Positions 1-5,770 of a stretch of DNA of 7,258 nucleotides are shown here, piece by piece; the first letter of the stretch is position 1; each line of letters opens with the position of its first letter. Position numbers and translations under genes: made by a program. The notes under the pieces were generated by a model. It was given only the letters and a program-made list of their open reading frames with translations. It was not told the DNA's origin and made no database searches. Source of the DNA: DATCSE01 sp036568605 (lineage in GTDB: Bacteria; Pseudomonadota; Gammaproteobacteria; Burkholderiales; Burkholderiaceae_C). The stretch is from positions 1 to 7,258 of the forward strand of contig DATCSE010000300.1 of the NCBI GenBank assembly GCA_036568605.1, read 5' to 3'.

Positions 1-496
1 GCTCGCGACGCGCAGCCTGCTGCTTCCGGGCGGCAGCGCGGTGGGCGTGCTGCCGCTCGCGATCTTCGGCTGCGCGCTGGCCGCGACCGCGGGGCTGCAG
101 CTGCTGTTCGGCCGCACCGCGATCGGTCGCTCGTTCCGCGCGGTGTCCGACGACCGCGAGGTCGCCGAGCTGATGGGGCTGGACGCACGCAAGGTCTACG
201 CGCTCGCCACCGGCACCGCGTTCGTGCTGATCGTGCTGGCCGGCGTGCTGCAGGCGATGCGCACGACCGTTGCGCCCAGCGACGGGCCGCTGCTGCTGCT
301 GTTCGCGTTCGAGGCGGTGATCATCGGCGGCATGGGCTCGTTCTGGGGCACCTTCGTCGGCGCGATGGTGCTGGGCCTCACGCAGCAGATCGGCTTCCGG
401 CTCGACCCGGGCTGGGGCATCTGGTTCGGCCACCTCGTGTTCCTCGCGGTGCTGGTCGTGCGGCCTCAAGGGCTGTTCCCGAAAACACGCGGATGA
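1..496 (+). CDS. LivH-type ABC transporter permease, C-terminal part (5' end outside window)
   Basis: This is the C-terminal ~164 residues of an inner-membrane permease of the branched-chain amino acid (HAAT/LivH) ABC importer family. The frame is open from base 2, so the gene starts upstream; a GTG at 41 is internal. Family members run near 290 residues, so roughly the first 125 are missing. The cytoplasmic coupling loop is visible as DREVAELMGLDARKVYAL, the region that contacts the ATPase. It is followed by hydrophobic segments, a conserved IIGGMGSFWGTFVGA stretch and the typical C-terminal RPQGLF. The LivM partner starts 10 bp after the stop. Because a ring-cleavage dioxygenase follows in the same operon, the substrate may be an aromatic acid rather than an amino acid; that is inference from context. 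Confidence 0.93.
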   Translation, partial: LATRSLLLPGGSAVGVLPLAIFGCALAATAGLQLLFGRTAIGRSFRAVSDDREVAELMGLDARKVYALATGTAFVLIVLAGVLQAMRTTVAPSDGPLLLLFAFEAVIIGGMGSFWGTFVGAMVLGLTQQIGFRLDPGWGIWFGHLVFLAVLVVRPQGLFPKTRG

Positions 497-506
497 GAAG
501 GACGCC

Positions 507-1553
507 ATGACCGTTGCCTCGTCGATTCACTCGCTGCGAACCGCGGAGCCCAGCCACCGCGAACCGCAGACCGGCCCGACGGTGCTGCGCGGCACGCGGG
601 CCAGCCGCTACGCGCTGATGGCCGGCCTGGCCCTCGTGGCCAGTGCCGCGACGTTGCCGCTGTGGGGCGACTCGAGCTGGCTGCGCGAGTTCGTCGAGAT
701 CGCGTGCTACCTGATCTTCGCGATGATGTGGAACCTGCTCGCCGGCTACGGCGGCATGGTGTCGATCGGCCAGCAGGCGTTCTTCGGGCTGGGGGGCTAC
801 GCGATGCTGGGCCTGGGCAACTTCGCGGGCGTCAACCCCTTCGTCGCGATCCCGCTCGCGGCGCTCGCCGCGGGACTGGCCGCGCTGCCGTTGTCGTGGG
901 TCGCGTTCCGCCTGCAGGGCGGCTATTTCGCGATCGGCACCTGGGTCATCGCCGAGGTGTGCCGGCTGTCGATCGCGAACGTCAGCGCGGTGGGCGGCGG
1001 CTCGGGCACCAGTCTCACCGCGCTGCGCGGCATCAGCCGGGCCGCGCGCGAGAGCATCACGTTCTGGATCGCGCTGGCCTGCGTGGCCGGCGTGATCGCC
1101 GGGGTCTACCTGTTCCTGCGCAGCCAGCAAGGGCTCGCGCTGCTCGCGATCCGCGACAACGAGGTCGCCGCCGAGTCGCAAGGCGTGCCGGTGCGGCGCG
1201 TGAAGCTCGCGGTCTACGTGATCGCGGCGGCCGGCGCGGGGCTGGCCGGTGCGCTGTATTTCGTCGGCAACCTGCGCATCTCGCCGGACGCCGCGTTCAG
1301 CGTCAACTGGACCGCCTTCGCGATCTTCATGGTGGTGATCGGCGGCATCGGCCGCATCGAGGGCCCCATCGTCGGCGCGCTCGTGTTCTGGGCCTTGAAC
1401 AAGGCCTTCAGCGACTACGGCAGCTGGTACCTGATGGGCCTGGGCCTGCTCGCGATCGTGACCACGCTGGTCTTCAAGCAGGGCCTGTGGGGCTGGCTGC
1501 AGCAGCGCCACGGCTGGTCGCTGTTCCCGACGCAGCGCACGCTGCAGGAGTGA
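507..1553 (+). CDS. LivM-type ABC transporter permease
   Basis: The second inner-membrane permease of a branched-chain-amino-acid-type ABC importer, 348 residues, a normal length. The first ~35 residues are polar and cytoplasmic, followed by many hydrophobic segments. Family signatures are GYGGMVSIGQQAFFGLGGYA at residues 80-99, the coupling loop IRDNEVAAESQGVPVRRVKL at 215-234, and GGIGRIEGPIVGA at 279-291. The ATG is preceded by GAAGGA (497-502) four bases upstream, directly after the livH stop, so the two permeases are probably translated together as a heterodimer. The LivG/LivF ATPases and the periplasmic binding protein are not visible and presumably lie upstream. Substrate cannot be read from the sequence; the neighbouring dioxygenase suggests an aromatic compound. 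Confidence 0.95.
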   Translation: MTVASSIHSLRTAEPSHREPQTGPTVLRGTRASRYALMAGLALVASAATLPLWGDSSWLREFVEIACYLIFAMMWNLLAGYGGMVSIGQQAFFGLGGYAMLGLGNFAGVNPFVAIPLAALAAGLAALPLSWVAFRLQGGYFAIGTWVIAEVCRLSIANVSAVGGGSGTSLTALRGISRAARESITFWIALACVAGVIAGVYLFLRSQQGLALLAIRDNEVAAESQGVPVRRVKLAVYVIAAAGAGLAGALYFVGNLRISPDAAFSVNWTAFAIFMVVIGGIGRIEGPIVGALVFWALNKAFSDYGSWYLMGLGLLAIVTTLVFKQGLWGWLQQRHGWSLFPTQRTLQE

Positions 1554-1559
1554 CACCGC

Positions 1560-2414
1560 ATGCGCAACATCGACGAACACAACATCACCGACGCCGTCGT
1601 GCGCAGCTTCGACCGCTGCGACGACCCGCGCTTCAAGCAGATCATGACCTCGCTGGTGCGGCACCTGCACGACTTCGTGCGCGACGTCCGGCTCACCGAG
1701 GCCGAGTGGATGGAGGGGATCCGCTTCCTGACCGCCACCGGGCAGAAGTGCACCGACACGCGGCAGGAGTTCATCCTGCTGTCGGACATCCTGGGTGTCT
1801 CGATGCTGACGATCGCGATGAACCATCCGTCGCCGGAGGGCGTCACCGAAGCCACGGTGTTCGGCCCGTTCTATGTGGACGACGCGCCGGTGCTGCCGCA
1901 GGGGGCCGACATCGCCAACGGCGCGCCCGGTGAGCCGCTGGAGGTCGACGTGCAGGTGATGTCCAGCGGCGGCCGGCCGCTCGCCCACGCCGACGTGCAC
2001 GTCTGGCAGGCCGACGAGGAAGGGCTGTACGACGTGCAGCGCGCCGAGCTCGGGAACGAGCGGCGCGGCCGCGCGAAGCTGCGCACCGATGCGCAAGGGC
2101 GCCTGCGCTTTCGCACGGTGGTGCCGACCGCCTACCCGGTGCCCACCGACGGCCCGGTCGGCTGCATGCTGGTCGCCGGCGGGCGCCACCCGTGGCGTCC
2201 CGCGCACCTGCACTTCATGATCCAGGCGCCGGGGCACGAGACGCTGATCACGCACCTGTTTGTCGACGGCGACCCGTACCTCGAGTCGGACACCGTGTTC
2301 GGCGTGCGCCGCTCGCTGATCGTGCGGCTCGATCGGTCGCGTGACGGCAGTGCGCAGTTGCGCCACGCCTTCGTGCTGCAGGAGCTGCCGGAGAGCCAGG
2401 CGGGGCCGCGATGA
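1560..2414 (+). CDS. Intradiol ring-cleavage dioxygenase, probably hydroxyquinol 1,2-dioxygenase
   Basis: A 284-residue non-heme Fe(III) enzyme that opens a dihydroxylated aromatic ring between the two hydroxyls using O2. The N-terminal ~100 residues are the helical dimerisation domain of the catechol/hydroxyquinol dioxygenases, with LTEAEWMEGIRFL and a TRQEFILLSDILGVSMLT stretch resembling hydroxyquinol 1,2-dioxygenases. FGPFYV (101-106) opens the catalytic beta-sandwich. The four iron ligands can be placed as Tyr157 (GLYDVQ), Tyr192 (PTAYPVPTDGPVG), and His216 and His218 (RPAHLHF). Hydroxyquinol (1,2,4-benzenetriol) would give maleylacetate; a catechol would give cis,cis-muconate. AGGAG at 1546-1550, overlapping the end of livM, lies nine bases before the ATG. 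The stop overlaps the next start as ATGA. The intradiol class is secure; hydroxyquinol over catechol or chlorocatechol preference is likely but unproven. Confidence 0.93.
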   Translation: MRNIDEHNITDAVVRSFDRCDDPRFKQIMTSLVRHLHDFVRDVRLTEAEWMEGIRFLTATGQKCTDTRQEFILLSDILGVSMLTIAMNHPSPEGVTEATVFGPFYVDDAPVLPQGADIANGAPGEPLEVDVQVMSSGGRPLAHADVHVWQADEEGLYDVQRAELGNERRGRAKLRTDAQGRLRFRTVVPTAYPVPTDGPVGCMLVAGGRHPWRPAHLHFMIQAPGHETLITHLFVDGDPYLESDTVFGVRRSLIVRLDRSRDGSAQLRHAFVLQELPESQAGPR

Positions 2415-2704
2415 TCCGGCACGTGGTGTTGTGGGAGCTGCACGAACCGCTGGACGCGCCGCGGTTCGCGCAGCGCCTGCGCGGCTGCGCCGGCATCGTG
2501 CCGGGCATGCTGGGCTTCGAGGTCGCGGTGCGGGACGCGGCCTTGCGCGGCGCCTCGGCGGACGTCTGCCTGATCGCGACTTTCGCCGATGCGTCGGCCC
2601 TGCATGCCTACGAGGGGCATGCGCTGCACCGCGAAGTCAGCGCGGCGCTGGCGCCGCTGCGCCGAAGCCGGCACGTGGCCGACTTCGTCGTCGAGGAGCC
2701 CTAG
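2411..2704 (+). CDS. Dabb-domain (stress-responsive alpha/beta-barrel) protein
   Basis: A 97-residue protein made of a single Dabb domain, a dimeric ferredoxin-like alpha/beta-barrel. It opens with the family hallmark MIRHVVLWEL. PGMLGFEVAVR (31-41) corresponds to the usual PGI..LEVG strand, ADVCLIATFADASALHAYEGH (50-70) to the central strand-helix with its conserved Tyr/His, and HVADFVVEE (88-96) to the last strand. The start overlaps the dioxygenase stop as ATGA, with only a weak upstream AGGCGGGG (2398-2405), so it is probably translationally coupled. The family includes stress proteins of unknown function and small cyclases such as plant olivetolic acid cyclase. A catalytic or product-binding role in the aromatic pathway is therefore possible here but inferred only from position. 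The stop codon shares a CTAG with the convergent flagellar gene. Confidence 0.9.
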   Translation: MIRHVVLWELHEPLDAPRFAQRLRGCAGIVPGMLGFEVAVRDAALRGASADVCLIATFADASALHAYEGHALHREVSAALAPLRRSRHVADFVVEEP

Positions 2705-2718
2705 CCGACGACGGCTAG
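2701..2718. terminator. Perfect 7-bp hairpin at the junction of two convergent genes
   Basis: CTAGCCG (2701-2707) and CGGCTAG (2712-2718) are exact inverted repeats around the loop ACGA. The left CTAG contains the stop codons of both convergent genes: TAG at 2702-2704 on plus, and CTA at 2701-2703 read as TAG on minus. The stem is therefore made of the last codons of the minus-strand flagellar gene and lies just after the Dabb stop. It could slow or end transcription from either side. No T-run follows on either strand, so a strong intrinsic terminator is not demonstrated. Confidence 0.4.
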
Positions 2719-3003
2719 CAGCGCGCCGGTCATCCGGTCGCTGGTGCGGAAGACGGAGAGATTCGCGAGGAACGCGTTCTTGGCCTGCAGCATGTCGATC
2801 ATGTCGGCGGCCAGCGATTCGCCGGGTTCGGCGACTTGGCTCACCTGGGTGGTCACGCCGCCCGATGGCGCGGCGGTCTGCTCGAGCTGCTGGCGCCGGA
2901 AGTTCGCGGTGCCCAGGTTCGCGATGTTGTGCGCGGAGACGCCCAGCGCCGATTGCGCGGCGTTCATGCCGGAGAGGCTGATCGCGGAAATCGACGAGGC
3001 CAT
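2701..3003 (-). CDS. Short flagellar basal-body rod/hook-type protein (FlgC/FlgG-like)
   Basis: A 100-residue protein combining both ends of the axial flagellar protein family. The N-terminus (MASSISAISLSGMNAAQ, then AHNIANLGTANFRR at residues 24-37) matches the basal-body rod domain that forms the coiled-coil end of rod and hook subunits. The C-terminus (SLAADMIDMLQAKNAFLANL at 63-82, then VFRTSDRMTGALL) matches the shared C-terminal helix. Almost no middle domain is present, making it shorter than FlgC (~135-140 residues). I chose the ATG at 3001-3003 because homologous N-termini begin this way; an in-frame extension to 3141 adds Arg-rich sequence unlike the family. No clear Shine-Dalgarno is seen. 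It is convergent with the Dabb gene and divergent from the chemoreceptor, with no other flagellar structural gene nearby. Whether it is exported and assembled is unknown. Confidence 0.85.
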   Translation of the reverse strand: MASSISAISLSGMNAAQSALGVSAHNIANLGTANFRRQQLEQTAAPSGGVTTQVSQVAEPGESLAADMIDMLQAKNAFLANLSVFRTSDRMTGALLAVVG

Positions 3004-3216
3004 CGGGCGATTCTCGTCGAGCCGGCCGCGACGCGCGCGCCTCGTCCAGCGAACGAAGTCACGCTGGCCCGAGATGCGCGCTGTTGTCGACCCGGAAAGT
3101 CGCGACGCGAGGGCGGTGTAGTCAAACCGCTGACAGCCCACGCGACCGATGCCGGCTCAAGCCAGCGCACGACTGGTCGAAACCCGGATCGGTGCAATGG
3201 ACACAGGGAGTTCAGC
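3004..3216. other. Divergent intergenic region between the rod-type protein and chemoreceptor genes
   Basis: This 213-bp non-coding stretch must hold the promoters of both divergent genes. I found no convincing sigma-70 promoter. A flagellar sigma-28-like arrangement is hinted at on the plus strand by CAAACCGC (3123-3130) and ACCGATGC (3145-3152), but the spacing is 3 bp longer than the enteric consensus and the matches are partial. An 8-bp palindrome GTCGCGAC lies at 3099-3106. A small imperfect hairpin, GCCGGC/GCCAGC with one mismatch around TCAA, spans 3151-3166. No small RNA or extra gene is evident. Confidence 0.4.
3205..3210 (+). promoter_or_regulatory. Ribosome binding site fixing the chemoreceptor start
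   Basis: AGGGAG lies six bases before the ATG at 3217. The same frame is open back to 2836, but the upstream part overlaps the opposite-strand flagellar gene and reads as non-membrane, Arg-rich sequence. This site plus the typical SSFLGNLKIGTRL N-terminus decides the start. Confidence 0.8.
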
Positions 3217-4773
3217 ATGTCCTCTTTCCTCGGCAACCTCAAGATCGGCACGCGCCTGACACTGGCCTTCGGCTTCGTGATCGTGGTCGCGGTGTGCATG
3301 GCCGTCATCGGCTCGGCCAAGCTCTTCGACATCCGCAGTTCCGCGGCGCGCTTGACGAGCGACCGGCTCGTCAAGGTCGAACAGCTCTCGCACATCAAGG
3401 ACAACTTGAACGTGATCGCGCGCGGCGTGCGCAACCTCGTGCTGATGAACGAGGACGCGGGCCGCCGCAGCGAGAAGAAGCGCATCGACGAGATGCGCAC
3501 CAGGAACGCCGAGCTGCTGGTTGCGCTCGAGGCGTCGATCAAGAGCGGCGAGAGCCGGGCGTTGCTGGACCAGGTCCAGTCGACGCTGCTGCCGTACGAA
3601 GCCGCGATGAACAAGGTGATCGAACTGGGCATGGGCGACCACGACGCCGAAGCCACGGCCATGCTGCTGAAGGAGGTGCGACCGCTGCAGTCGAGCTGCT
3701 TCAAGGCGGTGGACTCGCTGGTCGACATGCAGCAAGCGCAGATGCGTGCCGGCGTCGCCGAGATCGAGCAGGACGCCACCACCAGCAGCATGCTGATGCT
3801 CGTGCTGGCGGCCCTGGCGGCGCTGTTCGGCGGGCTGCTCGCCTGGGTGATCCAACGATCGGTGGTGCTGCCGATCCGCGAGGCGGTCGGTGTCGCGCGC
3901 ACGGTGGCCGCAGGCGACCTGAGCTCGCGTATCGAGGTCAGGACGCGCGACGAGACCGGCGAGCTGCTGCAGGCGATGAAGGAGATGAACGAGTCGCTGC
4001 GCAGCCTGGTGACGGAGGTGCGCGCCAGCAGCGAGAACATCGCCACGGGCTCGGCGCAGATCGCCACCGGCTCGATCGACCTGAGCCAGCGCACCGAGGA
4101 ACAGGCGAGCAACCTGCAGCAGACGGCCGCATCGATGGAGCAGCTCACCAGCGCGATGCGCAGCAGCTCCGACACCGCGCGCCAGGCGAACGAGCTGGCC
4201 GCGCGCGGCGTCGAGGCGGCGCGCCGCGGCGGCGACGCGGTGGCGCAGGTCGCGGCGACGATGGGCGAGATCTCGACCGCGTCCCGGAAGGTCGCCGAGA
4301 TCACGGCCGTCATCGACGCCATCGCGTTTCAGACGAACATCCTCGCGCTGAATGCGGCGGTCGAGGCTGCGCGTGCCGGCGAGCAGGGTCGCGGCTTTGC
4401 GGTGGTCGCCGGCGAAGTGCGCGCGCTCGCGCAGCGCGCGGCCGGCGCGACGCGCGAGATCAAGGCGCTGATCCACAGCAGCGTGGAGCGCGTCGAGGCC
4501 GGCGCCAGCCGTACGCAGGCGGCTGGCGATGAGATGGCCGCCATCGTCGCCGAGGTTCAGCGCATCGACCACCTGATCAGCGAGATTTCGACATCGAGCG
4601 CCGAGCAGAGCAGCGGCATCGGCCAGATCGGCGACGCGGTGAGCCAGCTCGACCAGGTGACGCAGCAGAACGCGGCGCTGGTCGAGGAGAGCAGCGCCGC
4701 GGCGGAGAGCTTGAAGGATCAGGCGGCGCGGCTGGCAATGCTGGTGCGGAGGTTCAACGTCGAAAGCGCTTAG
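3217..4773 (+). CDS. Methyl-accepting chemotaxis protein (transmembrane chemoreceptor)
   Basis: A 518-residue inner-membrane receptor that modulates CheA/CheW signalling to the flagellar motor. Layout: cytoplasmic NLKIGTRL, TM1 ~14-33, a periplasmic helical region ~34-189 of four-helix-bundle type, TM2 ~191-212, HAMP ~213-265 (Pro219 and DETG at 245-248), then the signalling coiled coil. The highly conserved hairpin tip is IAFQTNILALNAAVEAARAG (369-388) followed by FAVVAGEVRALAQR. Methylation-type sites matching the A/S-x-x-E/Q-E/Q pattern occur around Q301/Q302, E463/Q464 and E490/E491. The protein ends at RRFNVESA with no C-terminal NWETF-type CheR-binding pentapeptide, as in many beta-proteobacterial receptors. 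The ligand is unknown; the neighbouring aromatic-degradation operon makes an aromatic attractant a reasonable guess only. It is divergent from the rod-type protein gene. Confidence 0.96.
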   Translation: MSSFLGNLKIGTRLTLAFGFVIVVAVCMAVIGSAKLFDIRSSAARLTSDRLVKVEQLSHIKDNLNVIARGVRNLVLMNEDAGRRSEKKRIDEMRTRNAELLVALEASIKSGESRALLDQVQSTLLPYEAAMNKVIELGMGDHDAEATAMLLKEVRPLQSSCFKAVDSLVDMQQAQMRAGVAEIEQDATTSSMLMLVLAALAALFGGLLAWVIQRSVVLPIREAVGVARTVAAGDLSSRIEVRTRDETGELLQAMKEMNESLRSLVTEVRASSENIATGSAQIATGSIDLSQRTEEQASNLQQTAASMEQLTSAMRSSSDTARQANELAARGVEAARRGGDAVAQVAATMGEISTASRKVAEITAVIDAIAFQTNILALNAAVEAARAGEQGRGFAVVAGEVRALAQRAAGATREIKALIHSSVERVEAGASRTQAAGDEMAAIVAEVQRIDHLISEISTSSAEQSSGIGQIGDAVSQLDQVTQQNAALVEESSAAAESLKDQAARLAMLVRRFNVESA

Positions 4774-4853
4774 AAACCGTTGAGGCAGGCGACGCGGACC
4801 GATACAGTCCTCGGCCATCGACCCTCCGTCGGTCGCGACCAGCGGGGAGCCCC
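4774..4853. other. 80-bp gap between chemoreceptor and SGNH hydrolase genes
   Basis: No clear terminator or promoter is seen. It contains AAACCGTTGA (4774-4783) and ACCGATAC (4798-4805), which resemble a pair upstream of the chemoreceptor. A 10-bp perfect palindrome GGTCGCGACC lies at 4831-4840, just before the GGGGAG ribosome binding site (4844-4849) of the next gene. The palindrome could be an operator, but GC-rich palindromes of this size arise by chance. Confidence 0.35.
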
Positions 4854-5729
4854 ATGCCCGACATCAACCTGATCTCGATCAGCCCGTCGCAGCTCAGCGG
4901 CACGGGCGAGGCCGGCCTGTACGACGTGGCGGCGTTCCAGAAGAAGTACCTCGCCCAGGGCGACTCGTGGTTCTCGATCGGCAACATCCCGCCGTGGTCG
5001 ACGACGAATCTGCTGCAGCAGATGGTGTTGTCCCGGGCTTCGCTGGCGGTGAACTGCGCGCGGCCGGGCGTAGCGCTCGCGCACATGACCGACACCAGCA
5101 CCGCGCAGGTGTTCCTGAACCTGCTCAACGGCCGCATCGCGTGGAAATGGGACGGCCTGCTGATGTCCGGCGGCGGCAACGACCTGATCGATGCCGCGAA
5201 CGCGCCGCCGGAGGCACCGCTGCACCAGCGCATCCTGCTCGCCCCGGCCGAATGGGGCGGCGGCCCGGATCCCTCGCGGTACCTGAGCGAACCGGGGTGG
5301 GCCACCTTCGAGTCGCACATCGCCGAGGTCGTCGATCTGCTGCTGGCGCAGCGCGACAAGAAGGCGATCAACCGCGACATCCCTGTCTTCTTCCACACCT
5401 ACGACTACATGACGCCGCGCGATGCGCCGGCCGGCCCCGCTCAGGGCCCGTGGCTCTTCAAGGCGGTCAATGCCTACCAGATCCCCGAGGGGGACTGGAA
5501 CGCGGTCTCCGATCTGCTGATCGACCGGCATGCCGCGCTGTGGCTGAACCTCGCGGCGAATCTCGCGGGCCGCAACGTCCACGTGGTGGATTCACGAGGC
5601 GCGACGACCCGCGCCGAGCGGCGGACCGAGGGCGAGAGCCACGACTGGGAAAACGAGATACACCCGACCGCGAACGGGTACGCGCTGCTCGCGAGGAAAT
5701 GGCGGCCGCTGCTGGACACCCTCACGTAG
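4854..5729 (+). CDS. SGNH/GDSL-family hydrolase, no signal peptide
   Basis: A 291-residue predicted serine hydrolase (esterase/lipase/acylhydrolase superfamily). Block I is GDSWF (36-40) with nucleophile Ser38. Block II is NCARPGVAL (67-75) with Gly72 as oxyanion-hole candidate. Block III is GGGND (106-110) with Asn109. Block V is DWENEIHPT (264-272) with catalytic His270. The usual D-x-x-H position is Asn267, so the acid is presumably Asp264 or Glu268. The N-terminus is polar, with no signal peptide, lipobox or membrane segment, so the protein is predicted cytoplasmic unless exported by a specialised route. GGGGAG at 4844-4849, four bases before the ATG, supports the start. Substrate unknown. 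Genes on both sides give no pathway clue; the hemerythrin-like gene follows after 41 bp. Confidence 0.82.
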   Translation: MPDINLISISPSQLSGTGEAGLYDVAAFQKKYLAQGDSWFSIGNIPPWSTTNLLQQMVLSRASLAVNCARPGVALAHMTDTSTAQVFLNLLNGRIAWKWDGLLMSGGGNDLIDAANAPPEAPLHQRILLAPAEWGGGPDPSRYLSEPGWATFESHIAEVVDLLLAQRDKKAINRDIPVFFHTYDYMTPRDAPAGPAQGPWLFKAVNAYQIPEGDWNAVSDLLIDRHAALWLNLAANLAGRNVHVVDSRGATTRAERRTEGESHDWENEIHPTANGYALLARKWRPLLDTLT

Positions 5730-5735
5730 CCGCGC

Positions 5736-5741
5736 AGGAGG
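5736..5741 (+). promoter_or_regulatory. Perfect Shine-Dalgarno facing an out-of-frame ATG
   Basis: AGGAGG sits six bases before an ATG at 5748 that is not in the frame of the hemerythrin-like gene. That ATG opens a 48-codon frame ending at 5892-5894, overlapping the start of the larger gene. The larger gene has its own weaker GGAG (5762-5765) five bases before its ATG at 5771. The strong site may serve a leader peptide, load ribosomes for the downstream start, or be chance. Confidence 0.4.
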
Positions 5742-5770
5742 CGCAGAATGGGCGGACCACCGGAGACATC

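Noticed and set aside
378..2366. Long minus-strand open frame (~660 codons) opposite the permease-dioxygenase operon
   Set aside because: It lies antisense to three well-recognised genes and its translation is dominated by Arg, His, Asp and Gln-type low-complexity sequence. It is a mirror of GC-rich codon use, not a gene.
3084..3122. Possible sigma-70 promoter TTGTCG...TGTAGT before the chemoreceptor
   Set aside because: The spacer is 27 bp, far from 17, and no -10-like hexamer occurs at the right distance.
3004..3141. N-terminal extension of the minus-strand flagellar gene to 3141
   Set aside because: The added 46 residues are Arg-rich and unlike the family, whose members begin close to the SSISAISLSGM segment.
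2836..3216. Upstream in-frame extension of the chemoreceptor to 2836
   Set aside because: It would overlap the opposite-strand flagellar gene and add Arg/Gly-rich sequence before the typical N-terminus. The AGGGAG site supports the start at 3217.
3157..4818. Long minus-strand open frame (~550 codons) opposite the chemoreceptor
   Set aside because: Antisense to a full-length, highly conserved chemoreceptor. The translation is Arg/Leu/Asp-rich with no recognisable domain.
4819..4835. CGACC...GGTCG as a terminator for the chemoreceptor gene
   Set aside because: Only a 5-bp stem with a 7-base loop and no T-run, so it is indistinguishable from chance in GC-rich DNA.
4967..5770. Plus-strand open frame upstream of the hemerythrin-like start, in the same frame
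   Set aside because: It overlaps the SGNH hydrolase in another frame and reads as Arg/Gly/Ala-rich shadow sequence. GGAG just before the ATG at 5771 and the typical helix A support the shorter form.
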